This document shows, in pieces, positions 11,026-22,038 of a stretch of 64,000 bases of DNA. The stretch is from Tetrapyrgos nigripes (taxonomy: Eukaryota; Basidiomycota; Agaricomycetes; Agaricales; Campanellaceae). Position 1 is the first letter of the stretch, and each line of letters opens with the position of its first letter. Below the pieces are notes generated by a model. That model was given only the letters and a program-made list of their open reading frames with translations. It ran no database searches and was not told the origin of the DNA. The translations under genes and the position numbers were made by a program. The stretch lies in contig JAACJM010000009.1 of NCBI GenBank assembly GCA_013368315.1, positions 1 through 64,000 of the forward strand, read 5' to 3'.

Positions 11026-14000
11026 CTATTTTGATCCAAACGCTGAAAAGGGATTGGCAGGAGTGGTATTTGCAGACCCAGTGCCTGCGTTAGAGTTGTT
11101 GTTTCCAAACCCTGCAAACGCTGACTGTCCGTTGGTAGCGGGAGCACCAAATGGCGAAGTCGGTGTTGTGGATGATCCTGCAGTTGCACCAAAAGGCTTG
11201 AAGCCGCCGAAGGCATTACCTCCAGCTGTACTTGTCGCTGTCACTGTCGTTGAAGGTGTAGACGACGCACCAAACGAGAATGCCGGTTTCTTCTCACCGT
11301 CTGATGACGCTGCGGGTGCTGGTGTTGAGAACCCAAATCCAGATGAAGGTTTAGGTGCTTCTGACGAAGTAGAATTACTCGTGCCAGAGGGCGTAGCCGG
11401 TGTTGCAAATGCGAAGGCTGACTTGGTATTCTCAGCCGGCTTTGATGCAGCGCCAAATGGCGAAGAAGTCCCGGTGTTGCTCGCAGCACCAAACGGTGAC
11501 GAAGTGCTGTTGTTGCTAGCTGCCCCGAACGAGAATGGTGAGGATGTAGAAGCTGCAGGCGTGGCAGTGCTAGATGCCGACGAGCCTCCGAAGGCAGTAG
11601 TGGCCCCAAATGTAGATTTAGGAGCCGTCGTTGAAGAACTCGCTGCAGTAGATGACGACGCTGAAGAACTTCCAAACCCACTTGAACCAAAAGGCGAAGG
11701 AGCTGGAGTTGTCGAACCAGTAGCAGAAGTACCGGTAGCCGAAGGTGCTGATGAAGCTCCGAAAATAGATTTTCCAGCTCCAAATCCAAACGCACCACCA
11801 CTGCTCGTGCCCGTTGTAGAGCCAGACCCAGACCCAGCTGCATCACCATCCTTTTTGGAACTCGATTCAGGTGCTTTCGACCCAAAGACACTGGTGCCAG
11901 AACCAAAAGCAGACTTTGCAGCACCATCCGTCCCTGCGACCGAACCCGGCACCTTCGCACCAAAAACACTGCTCGACCCAAATGGATTACCCGTCGTCGC
12001 ACCTCCAAATGCCGAAGTTTGTCCGAACACAGACTGGGCACCCGAAGCAGTACTAGTATTGGAATCTTTAGACGGACTGCTGCTGCTAGCTGCCCCAAAA
12101 ACATTTCCACTCTTGGCCGGATTACCACCAAAGGGAGACGGTGATGATGCACTGGCAGTGGTAGCCGATGACGATGAAGAAGGACCGAAACTGAAGGTAG
12201 GAGGCTTTGGAGCATCTGTTGCACCTGGAGCAGGCGTTGCCGACGGAGTCGCCTTCTTGGGAGTGGAGAAACTGAATAGGGGTGCAGGTGTTGTTGATCC
12301 AGTGTTTGAAGCATTCCCACCACTCCCAGAACCGTTCTCTTCGCCAGCTGGGTTGGGAGCATTGGATGCACCAAATGGAGAAGCCCCTAATGCGCCATTT
12401 AGTGTCGAGGAAGTGGGAGCGGCGTTGCTCGCCGAGATTGTAGGCTTGTTCGCGCTGCCAAAATCGAATTTCAAGCCACCTGAAGGCGCAGCAGAGTTAC
12501 TCGAATTCGTCTGCCCTTGGTTCTGGTTTTGCGAGTTATTGAACGTATTACCAAACGCAGAAGGTGCAGGTGAGGAAGGCTTTGCAAAGGAAAATGGAGA
12601 TGGCGCTGGAGCCGGGGATGAAGATTGGGTAGCAGGGGGGGGTATAGATGTAGAAGAAGGTGCAGGTCCCATCCGTGCAAATAACGAAGGAGTCGAACTG
12701 GTGTTGGAAGCATTCCCTGAACTGGTACCCTGTTTCTGCTCAGCAGGCTTGGAAGGCATGCCGAAACTGAACTTGGGAGCAGATGTTGTTGAGCTATCAC
12801 CCCCAGGTGCAGGTGTAGGTGCAGAAGCAGCGGCAGGTGCGGGTGTAGGGGTAGGAGCACTCGAAGGGAATCCAAGTCCAATACCGGCCGATCTCTCCTG
12901 GGGTTTAGTGCCACCGGGCGCACCGAAAGAAAACGACGGCGGAGCAGTAGAGGTGGGTGCAGCAGCTGGAGCTGGCGACGGAGCAGGAGGTTTCGCCTCA
13001 GTTGTAGAACCGGGTGTGCTAGGCTTTGAGAAAAATGATGGTATTGGCGTAGCTGCAGGTTTTGGCTGCTCGGCACTGCTGCTGCTACTGGCTGGAGGAA
13101 CACCGAACGATAACTTGGGCGCAGTCGAGGTATTCGAAGCAGCATTCCCTGATCCAGGCAACGAGAACGAAGGAGGTGCAGGCGTTGAAGTTTTGCCTTG
13201 CTCCTCCGGTGGCTTTGTAAGCGTAATCATCGGCATGATAGGTTTTGCTGCTTCCTTCTTCTCCTCTTCCTTCTTCGTAGCCTGTCTCATCTTCATCATC
13301 GCTTTGGCTTCCAACTCTTGCTTTTCCCATTTGGAAAATTGCTTATAGTTGCGTGGGCTACTCAGGCTATTGGTACTGTCCGAGAGGCCTGGGGACGGAG
13401 GCACACTACTGAGATCAGCATTAACCGAGCCACGAAACGCTGAGGCTATTCGGCGAGACGTGAACGGATTGACGTTGAGACCAACACTGGAGGCAATCAA
13501 TTGACGATGAGACGAAGGAGCACTTGAAGCTCCTTTGACCGATTTCGAAGACGCCTTGAAAGGGTTATTATCCTGCACTGCTTGAGGTGGTGGAGTGGCA
13601 GTAGACTCCCAAAGGAGGTGCTTGCCTTGTCGAGACGGCGATCCCTTCTGTAAAAGTATGTAAGTGGTATATAATCATCAATATAGAGAGACAAACGCAC
13701 AGGAGTGCGAGAAGCTGTCACAGGAGTGCTACGCTCAGTTTGAGGGGGGGATTCTTGCCATGAAAGAAGACGTTGCTCTTTAGCGTCTTTATATTCTTCT
13801 TCAGTAAGCCATGTTTCGATGTAGACCTCTACATTGGCTTTACGGTCGGGATGAACAGAGTCTACCGGCTAAACAAATATATCAGCACAAAGGACTCGAC
13901 GTAAAAGAAAAATATATACTAACCATAACAAACTTTTGTCTTGCTTTCTTTACCAGTGCCATTCGAAGTCTCTGACCATTGGGACCGATCTTGAACCTCT

Positions 14001-15550
14001 GTCCATTGCTTTCCCATTCTTCGCCAATCTTTCTACCTTTGCCACTGGATGCGCCGTTTACAGAATCGTCCATTGAAACGTCACTGTTTCTTTCCTCTTC
14101 TTCGCGCCTTTTGTTTGCCTTCTTCTTCTTGGATGACTTTGACGATGCGCGGTTATTGCGCACGTCATCGCTGCCCTCTTCATCGGCTTCATCTTCTGCA
14201 TCTCTGTGCCTCTTGGAACCTCGAGAATTCGAGAGGGCAACGTCTGACTTCCTCTGATTCCGTCTCTTCCTTCTCGACTTGGCCTCCTCGATATCCTCAG
14301 GGTACTCAAACTCCTCGCCACCGCCCATGGACGACCTAGCCTCGGCACGGTCACGTTTCCTCCCTCTGAAGAATGTTTTACTGGGTTCTTCGTAGTCCCC
14401 TTCATCAACCACCATACTATCATCAACATCCTCCAGATCGAGCTTTTCGGCAGAAACTTTCCTGGCGCGCTTCTCTCTCTGCCTCTTGCTCATGCCGTCA
14501 TCACTGTCATTATCATAATCGTCGGCCAGACCTCGTTTATGTCCATAAGAAGGCTGAGACTCATATTGCCATACTGCCTCTTCGTCGCCGTCGATAGACT
14601 CGTCTCCTTCAACACGCGTCTTCTTCACGTTGTCACCGCCCTCTGTTTCCTCGTAGCCATCATGCGAACGCTTCTCCTGGCGAGCAAAGTTGTTGAGATC
14701 TAGAACTGCGCTATGTCTGAGAATTCCTATATTCTTGCGATTGGTGCGGCGAGGAGAAGCCGTAGAAGAACTAGCGGAAGGACCTGGAGACAGCTCGGCA
14801 TGGACATCCAAAGGAGAGGCGCTTGTGTTGTAGCCATCAGCAAAGGTGACTCGATTATGATTATTGTGAATCAGGGAAGGGCTAAGTGATTAAAAGGTTA
14901 ATCTACGTGTAAGAGTTTCCTGAAAGAAACGACGTACGGATTGGGCTGACTCGAGGGCAGGGATCCCGATTGAATGACATAGTTATCCGATGAGGAGCCA
15001 AAACGACCAGGGGGTCCTGGAGTAGGTGTACCATACGAAGAGTTGCGTTGTGAGCCTAGAGAAAAAAAGGGCGTCAGAATAGACGCGCAGTAAAACCAGC
15101 GCGTAACACGTATACCTGGACGGAGCCGCAACTGCTCAGGCTGACTCGGCCGTGATTCATGGGCTGAGGCAGACACGGGTGCAGCACGACCTCTCCGTGC
15201 ACCTTCTTTCTCTTGGTCCTCCCGAGCTGTTCGAGCCGCAGCCCAGGCAACGTTGAATGGCCGGTGGTCGTTGTCAGGTATTCCGTGTTTTCGTCGGAGA
15301 GAACTAGGGGCTACAATAAGTGAAAGGAAAAGAAAAAAGAGGTTTCCAAGACGCACAGTTTGTAGTTTCTCTCTCTCCACTTTAAATATTGAGCCCAAGC
15401 AATATTTGCTCCTAAATAAACGAGAAGAAGGAACGCGAGAATGGTGGTTGCCTTGGTAGTGAAAGACAGACTGGACGACCAGCCAGCCTGTGCCGGTCTA
15501 CGGATTAGAAGGGAGTCGGCTCCAAGGATATCAGCATACTCGTCGCCCAT
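11026..15550 (-). CDS. FG-repeat nucleoporin with N-terminal transmembrane helix
   Basis: Predicted nuclear pore protein of about 1,400 residues. The start at 15550 gives MGDEYADILGADSLLIRR, then one hydrophobic helix (ATTILAFLLLVYLGANIAWA, about residues 33-52) ending in a basic KWRER stop-transfer. The middle (exon 13.9-14.9 kb) is highly basic and acidic with several nuclear-localisation-like clusters (SKRQREKRARK, SRRKRRNQRK, SKSSKKKKANKRR). A short conserved-looking block follows (VEVYIETWLTEEEYKDAKEQ), then a helical stretch (SKWEKQELEAKAMMKM). The last about 750 residues form a Ser/Thr/Ala/Pro/Gly-rich region with roughly 40 FG dipeptides (FSFG, SPFG, SVFG, SAFG) ending NPFSAFGSK. Six exons; the final exon holds the FG domain. 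It is divergent from the cytochrome b5 gene. The order of parts resembles vertebrate POM121, but homology is not shown. Confidence 0.85.
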
Positions 15551-16213
15551 GATGAAGGGGAGATGAAAGGAGGGTCGGTGACGAAGACGTGATGAAGCGA
15601 AATCACCCTGCACGTCGGAGTTTCAATTGGCAGTATAAGCGGAAAATTTTCAGAGTGGACATTTTATTCTCGACCTTCACAATGGCAGTCCTTACTTTTC
15701 TCTTTTGACCGGTTGTTACTGCATCCCAAAGGCTATGACTGCACGAGGAGCACCATTTAATTCACTTCTCGCATTCACTATCATCAATTCAACCCCACTT
15801 ACTCATGCCTAGGGACATGGCTCTCGGTGCCTTCGTTACCTCTACTTGTATGTGGAAGAGAAAGCGTGCTTGGTCCACGCTTGAATGACCAGCCTACGTG
15901 GCTGTTTCATGGTTATTCGAGTACTAAATCGAGCAAACACCTGTACTGCGTAGATAAATACTGTTTTCCTGAATCAAAACCTTTTATTGCCCAAGTGAGC
16001 TGCTGTCCAATGTCCATTCGAGCCGGACTGGAGTGAGGTATCGTTATACTCTTCTCGTACTCTCGCGGGCGGCGTGTACGGACCCTGGTTAGTCATTGTG
16101 GGAAAAAAAGATACTAGAGAATAATTTAAAGTCCAAGTGAATCGTTGGAAAAGGAACTTTGTCTCCCAGTCCTCTGTCAATCTCCTTTCCGTGCTCCCTC
16201 TTCCTTCTCCATC
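15551..16213. promoter_or_regulatory. Shared divergent promoter region (nucleoporin / cytochrome b5)
   Basis: 663 bp separate the two start codons, which point away from each other. Pyrimidine-rich tracts lie just before the b5 start (TCCGTGCTCCCTCTTCCTTC at about 16189-16208). No specific factor site is assigned. Confidence 0.4.
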
Positions 16214-16913
16214 ATGTCCAAAGTCGTCACCGCTGAAGAGCTCAAGGCCCACAGCTCCAAAAATGACATCTGGCTCCTCATTAGCGGAAAAGGTGCGTCG
16301 CCAATTTCCATCCAATCATATCTTTCCGTTTTGTCTGACCCATACCCCAGTTTACAATGTCACCAAGTTCATAGATGAGGTTTATAGCGCTTCACTTGAT
16401 GAAAGTGTCCAGCTTGATGCTCATTGCCTTCCTTTTGTGCGTTTATAGCACCCCGGAGGAGACGAGGTTATTCTAGCTGAGTCTGGTACGTGTAACGTTG
16501 TCCCACTTTGTGCAAATCACAAACCCCTCTACTTCTCTCTACAGGACACGACGCAACAGAGGCATTCGAGGACGTCGGACACTCCGACGAGGCTCGTGCC
16601 CTCCTTCCTGACATGCTTGTTGGCAATTTCGAGAAGAGCGAGGTACGTCTCGACTACGTCTTGCTATGTTCCAGGTACTCACAACTCCTACCCACCTCTA
16701 GGCCTCCAAACTCAAATCCGCTGCTGCCGCAGCCCAAGAAGCTCGTGCAAGCGCTGCTATTGAACAAGGCTCCAAGTACGTTATCGGTTATTTCTGGCAT
16801 TGTTTCTATGCTTACCCTTCCCTCTTTCCCTCCCTTTCAGCATGATGTACTTTGTCCCTCTCACTCTTCTCGGTGCCTACTTTGCTTGGAGGTACTACTC
16901 CGGTTCGATGTAA
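16214..16913 (+). CDS. CYB5: Microsomal cytochrome b5, tail-anchored
   Basis: Electron carrier of the ER surface that passes electrons to desaturases, sterol enzymes and some P450s. Six exons give about 128 residues. The N-terminal heme domain starts [20 protein letters not shown] and has the first heme ligand in DEHPGGDEV (His about 37) and the second in [10 protein letters not shown] (His about 61). A helical Ala/Lys-rich linker follows, then one C-terminal hydrophobic segment ([19 protein letters not shown]) typical of ER tail anchors. Introns begin at 16293 and within the HPGG region as in other fungal b5 genes. Length, spacing of the two histidines and tail fit the family fully. The stop is at 16911-16913. 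Confidence 0.93.
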
Positions 16914-18173
16914 ATCGTGAACCACCACTTCTAGGCTACACATGGCAGCATAAGCGGACTTGACACATCGCCCCGGCCTTTTCGAAGAGAAGTGCATGTT
17001 ATTAAATGAGTGATACGTTATCGTGTCATTTTCTACTACGAGTTCTGCAAACACTTGATGTTGTCTTGTCCGCTGTAGCCTTCTTTATACATCGTCTTAA
17101 GCTTGGTTTCCTTAACTCCTCCGCCCTCGTACACTCAAATACTGTCTGTAATTATCTCTATCTACACACTGCTACGCTTTAGAGGAAATCTCACGGGAGT
17201 GCAAAAACCGGAAATGGCTGCTAGATCATTGGTTTGCGGTACCGTGTGGTGCTCAGATCGCAAAGTACCGCAGACTATCGCAAAACCTATTTACATACTA
17301 CAAAGGCATCTAGAGTGTTCTCAACTGCTCTGGTGCCGCAATACCGCGTTCCTTCATCAAAAAATAAGTCCTCACTGGGACGTCGCTCGGGACCAGGTAT
17401 TAAACAGCTCAGGGAGCCGTCCTAGGCCATCCTGTCAACCCGTTTCGGGCGGTAGTCGGGCGGGAGGATTCCTTGGACTCAATTGGACGCGCCTATAGTC
17501 AAGCGAGAGCGGGAACAGGCGGGATCACTTCTGCCACCGACAGTTGTCTGGCTTGAGCTCGAGCTCGTCGTTGCAGTGCATCATCATGGCTGAGTATGAT
17601 TTCCAACATCTAGTGAAACGTGATAGAAGGAGGCTCCCCTAATTTTGGTCAACGCTGTACTTTGCCACGAATCTACATAATTGAACAACAGACGAAGGGT
17701 TGTATATCCAACGGCCAACGCAGTTCTATACTTTATAGCACAGCAAGTTCCAATAAGCAAGCCACTTCCCTACATCACTTGGCCAACGTTGCTTGATGCC
17801 GGCGTTCGCCAACGTCTTTAAAAAAACTCCAGACTCCTCCGATTGTCGAGCTCGTGTACGGCAAAAGCTTCGCAATCAGAGATGTTCCATCTTTCCGACA
17901 TGGCCCGATAGAATGGCAGGACCTTCAACGTGGGGACCTTGTCCACCGCTTCCGAAGTTGATTCACCTGCGCGTTCCAGGCTCCAGCCCACTGACCCAGC
18001 CTATAAACTAATATAAAGGTCACTAATTTGATCTTGAGACGAGACCCAACGAAGTGGGCCAGACTGGGCCATTGCACGGGGCGTGGATGGATCAAATGGA
18101 CAGGACAAAGGATGGGCTATCGAGTTGGTCAGTCGGGATGTTCGCCCGATAGCTTGCGAAGCCATTTGTGCTG
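16914..18173. other. Long gene-free spacer
   Basis: 1.26 kb with no gene I can support. Short open frames occur on both strands, but none has a motif or consistent splice structure. It probably begins with the 3' untranslated region of cytochrome b5 and then enters repeat-derived sequence. Confidence 0.4.
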
Positions 18174-18692
18174 CAGGGAACAGCACGGGGATTCCGCGGG
18201 GGAAAATTCAGGCCCGTCCCCCCCGTCAATACCCTTCCCCGCCTTCACGGAGAAGGGTATTGACGGGTACGGGGACGGGTCTGAAGCAAAACCCATGGAT
18301 TTGCGGATACATACATACAGCTAGAGTACATCTGCATATCACTAAGTAGACCTACATTGATTCATTGTACCCCTCTGGGATCTCAATGTCCTCTGCATCA
18401 TCCTTTTCAGTAGCCTCAACCTCAGGCCATCCTCATCGTGAATAAGCCCCATCAATCATGAAGGATCCAGTAATGTCATGTTTAGAATCTAGATATTTAT
18501 CTACTTACAAGCCTGAAACAACCATACAGTTTAGACTACTCCAAAATTGTGCCGGTGGAGGTCTTGCAGTATCTAGGCGGCGGGTCGCGGGTCGCGGGTT
18601 TGGAGCGGGTCGAGAAAAACCAACCCGTCCCCGTCCCCGCCATACCTCGTCCCCGTGACCCGCCAACCCGTGCTATTCCCTATAGAGCACTG
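18174..18692. mobile_element. GC-rich hAT-like non-autonomous element (degenerate)
   Basis: The left end CAGGGAACAGCACGGGG (18174) recurs inverted near the right end as TAGGGAATAGCACGGG (reverse complement ending 18682). The repeat may extend out to 18692, giving CAGTGCTCTATAGGGAAT. Both sub-terminal regions are packed with (A)CCCG/CGGGT words, a habit of many hAT-family elements. On the minus strand the middle reads EVEATEKDDAEDIEIPEGYN before a stop (about 18351-18422), which looks like the tail of a protein. An 8-bp target duplication was sought but not found convincingly. The superfamily call is inference. Confidence 0.45.
18222..18267. repeat. Perfect 16-bp hairpin in GC-rich element
   Basis: CCCGTCAATACCCTTC (18222-18237) and its exact reverse complement (18252-18267) are separated by 14 bases. 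The right arm runs into a G-run series GGG-N7-GGG-N3-GGGG-N2-GGG (18255-18279) that fits the G-quadruplex pattern. Confidence 0.8.
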
Positions 18693-18998
18693 ACAATCTT
18701 GAAAGACAACGACACGAAGGACCTTTGATGTAGGCGTCGGGGAAATGAGGCTTTTGATCAGCTTTGCACCAGTGTGGATGGCAACGACAGCTTCACGCCG
18801 GTAGATCTCTCGTACTGTTCTGTTTGCTTGGGCGTAAACAAAGAGTCTGTGAATTGGACTGTGCTCTTGATGCCAGTCATGCATCTGAAGCAGACTGAGA
18901 GAACCATCGAAAGCAGGAGGACTGAAAGTCTGACTCTTCAGTGCATGAGTTTGTGGGAGAGGGAGGGTGGTCTTGACAATGCGGGCTTGTTCGGTCAT
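18693..18998 (-). pseudogene. Truncated NRPS-like adenylate-forming enzyme (N-terminal fragment)
   Basis: A minus-strand frame from an ATG at 18998 reads through AFDGSLSLLQMHDWHQEHSP, HRLFVYAQANRTVREIYRRE and AVVAIHTGAKLIKSL, which resembles the very N-terminus of basidiomycete NRPS-like adenylation (AMP-binding) reductases (pattern: DGSL..PE..DWH..HSP.HPLFVY......I.Y.EAV.AIH.A..L). After about 100 residues the similarity stops at the end of the GC-rich element near 18692. None of the later adenylation, carrier or reductase domains follow beyond it. It is therefore a fragment, not a working gene. Family assignment is from recognised pattern only. Confidence 0.5.
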
Positions 18999-19387
18999 TT
19001 TTGGGCGAGGTTGGATAGCAAAAACTTTCCATTTTTGCAGTCGTACAAAGGCGTATTTTCCGCAATCCCCTTACCATGAATATCCATAGCTAGTTCAAGT
19101 TTGGCTCTCTGGAAGGAGTTCCACAGGGTACTTCAGTACTTGCTCAGCTAGACGCGGTAGACTTATCATAGCGCTCTATTCAACCAATATACAGCACTAT
19201 TTTGTCAACAACCAGTAAGTAGAGAGCTGGAAAGACACGAACCAGTGGGAAATGATTCCAATCACGACGAGATTAGCAACAGTTCCTCGGAGTTGGTGGA
19301 CAAAGATGTGTCACAAGTTGTGACTAAACGCGAATACAAGCACGTGCATCACAGTCACAGTCTGTGACAAACCAATTCACAACTGTC
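18999..19387. other. Spacer between truncated adenylation fragment and Sld3-like gene
   Basis: Divergent region. It presumably holds the promoter of the Sld3-like gene and the relic promoter of the truncated gene. No distinct site is assigned. Confidence 0.35.
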
Positions 19388-21445
19388 ATGGCGGTCGTCT
19401 CAAACTACTCCCTCGCACTCGACATCAAGCCCAAAATCGCATGGACAGAGAACCAGGAAAAGTCTCTCACTAGAGACTACCCATTTGTGCTCGATCGCAA
19501 CGAAGACCCCAGCAATACGTTGAAAGAACGTATCTGCAATTTCTTTGGCTTCCAGAGGTAATCTGCGCGTGTATAATGGATTTCCACTTTCTAATTTGCG
19601 GTATCTAGGCTCTGATGCCTCTCAAGCTATTAACATCATGCCTTAGACGCGTCAAGAATCCATTGTTGTCTTCAGAAGAGTCACATCCCTTACATGCACT
19701 ACTCGATCGCCTTCTCCTTACTGCGCGGTCAATAACTGACAAATATCGTGGACTTCCGACCCTCCTGGATAAGATATGCAACGAAGAAGAAGCAGAAGAG
19801 TTGGGAATTGAAGAGAGTATGGTGTGGTATGCATTGAGTTATGAGAAGAGCGACCAAACCCAAGCAGAAACGGAAACAAGGTGGACGGATGAGAAGTGGA
19901 GGGCGAAAGTAATTCAGCGTATGGAACGGCGAGAGTGAGTAGAGCAAACCATTCCTCGTCTAGTTCTGTCTAACCACGACTAAAGGTTTCTGATCCAGAT
20001 TCTGATTCATTTCCTCTTAATCTCTCTTCCAGGACCTCGTCCTTCTCCCTCAGATCCTCCAGCACCCGCACCTCAGCCACCGATACCTGCGCTGTCTCAT
20101 GTCAAGAGAAGGAAGGTGCGGCAGGAAAAGATCATGGCTCCCAAACCAACTCCACCATCTCTGACAACCGAAGACCATCTGGAGCGATTGATGGACAAAC
20201 TCTCCATGTGGCAGTTGATGGGAGATCTTGATCCAACTGGAACTCCCAAAGCTCGGAAAAGGGCGAACTCGACTGGATGCAACTCTTCTGTCGTGATGTC
20301 GTTGAACCTCAGTGAGTCTTTCACTTTCTCCTCTGACATTGACACTAACTCGTTCAAGATTCCAATCTACTTTACCGGAACTCTGTTCACTTCTCCGGTC
20401 GAAAGTTTTTCCAAATTCACCTTTCTCAGACGAAGAGAAGGAGGCAGCCAAAGACGACGCCTCCTCCGCGGATATTGACACACGACCCCATAAACGGGCA
20501 CGAACTAGTGTCTCCGTTGCCGAGGTCTCGATCAAACGCGACTCCTCCAAACTTTCCAAACACCTCACCGTCTCATCGTCCTCTTCGTCAACTAGACACC
20601 CATCTCCTGCCTTGTCCACCACTTCAAGTACCTCTCACACTCGCGAAAGACATCCGTCTCGTCCTCTAGAACGTTCCCGTTCTCGCTCGCTTTCTGTCAC
20701 TCTTGCAGAAGAGGAGCATCAAAAGGCAGTGGAAGCCAAAGAACGACAACGCCAGCGCGCAGATAGCGTCGGAATCGGAGGAGTGAAGAAACGCGTTCTG
20801 AGCCGAGAAGTCAGCATGACAAGGGTGTTTAAACCCAAGGCGAGGTCTCAGACCACAATGGTCGCAGTCGAGAAGACCGTCAAGCCAGTAGTGAAAACAG
20901 AGCCTAAGGATTTGGTGGTGACTTTGGTAGAGGCCACACCGGAGAAGCCGCGGATAGTCCCTGGAAGGACTTTGTCGCGGTCGCAGTTACAACAAGCTGT
21001 ACCACCGTTACCACTATTACTACCACATTCATCATCATCAGCCTCAAGTTTGCCGACTGCTCCGAAATTAGCTCTTCCCGAGGAAGACATCTTTCTTCAG
21101 CCGGGATCCCAGCAGACGGGTCAGAGTCGTACCCGCAGCAAGAGTCCAGGTCCAAATGGCCTAAATCTCTCTGATCTCAGTGAGCTCTCCGAGCTCAGCG
21201 AGCCTGAGGGTGACGTTGATGAAGTTGGAAGTTCAGATGCTGAAGTCGAGCCAGAGGAGATATGGTATCCTCCCGCTTCAAGTTCCCCCGACGTCCTTCT
21301 GTTGAGTGACAAAAGTCTTCACAAGCAAGATATTTCACCGTCTGGATCTGATTCTGGTGATGAAGGCGATGACGATGACTGGCAGGCCATGAATACACCC
21401 ACGAAAGCTAGTAGGTTCCGGGTCAAACGCAGTGTATATGCCTGA
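19388..21445 (+). CDS. SLD3: Sld3-like DNA replication initiation factor
   Basis: Sld3/Treslin proteins bind Cdc45 and, once CDK-phosphorylated, Dpb11 to fire replication origins in the nucleus. The start at 19388 gives MAVVSNYSLALDIKPKIAWT. A helical middle holds RRVKNPLLSSEESHPLHALL, MERREFLIQILIHFLLISLP and LERLMDKLSMWQLMGDLD. Then come ELDWMQLFCRDVVEP and LPELCSLLRSKVFPNSPFSD, a block I associate with fungal Sld3 C-terminal domains. The tail is disordered, Ser/Pro/Thr-rich, with many candidate CDK sites (ATPEKPR, NTPTKASR). Exons are about 19388-19557, 19607-19934, 19986-20299 and 20346-21445. Between GDLD and the DWMQ block the frame moves by one base near 20232 with no good intron, so the assembly or the gene may carry an indel. 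Family call is moderately sure. Confidence 0.6.
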
Positions 21446-22038
21446 GTTGGGCTGGAGTGCGAGTGGCTATATTTTCGACGCACTTTGTAGTATTAGGTGT
21501 TACACTGTACGGATAATCTTGTATCTTCGTTGAGATGTACGTCGGCGGAAATCCCGACTCCTTTAGGTGGGCTCGAAAAAAGTTCCGGGACTCCTATTCC
21601 GAATCCCCTCAGTCGTGAAGAATGCTGTGCTGTGAAATCACCAGCGCTTCAAGAAACTCTCATCTACTTCATCTACCGACAGGCCTTTCCGTCCGCCAGT
21701 ACTGGCTATGATATGATTTATCAGATATCTATTTCTCAAGTTCTTTACACGCTGCCACGGGTGTAGTGCAAAAACAACTGGCAAAGTAACCTGTACCTCT
21801 TGCAGTCTTCCCGATCTTTCGGGCCTGGCTCCTTCGGCGATAGCAGTCTACGACAATGATCCCCCTTCTCCTTTTCCAAAGAGCTGTGCAATAAGGAGTC
21901 GAGAACTAATTCAAGTTCAAAAATCCAAACATTAAACACAGACACAACCCTTTTCGTTGTCTCTGACTTTGAAGGGATAAAAGGCGCAATGTCTGCTCTT
22001 CGACCCTCATCGAAGTTATCCAACCTCTCGCTAACACA
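21446..22038. other. Intergenic spacer
   Basis: Contains the 3' end of the Sld3-like gene and the promoter of the next gene. No gene or repeat is supported. Confidence 0.4.

Noticed and set aside
11241..12374. 377-codon second frame on the minus strand within the FG exon
   Set aside because: Low-complexity Leu/Arg/Gln-rich shadow frame of the same exon. The FG frame is clearly the coding one.
11015..13348. 777-codon open frame on the plus strand opposite the nucleoporin
   Set aside because: It is antisense to the FG/Ser/Ala/Pro-rich exon. Biased codons (few A/T-rich triplets) keep the opposite frame open, giving an Ala/Val/Gly/Glu-rich shadow with no family motif.
13979..14429. Overlapping frames on both strands opposite the basic middle of the nucleoporin
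   Set aside because: The minus frame continues the spliced nucleoporin; the others lack splice context and motifs.
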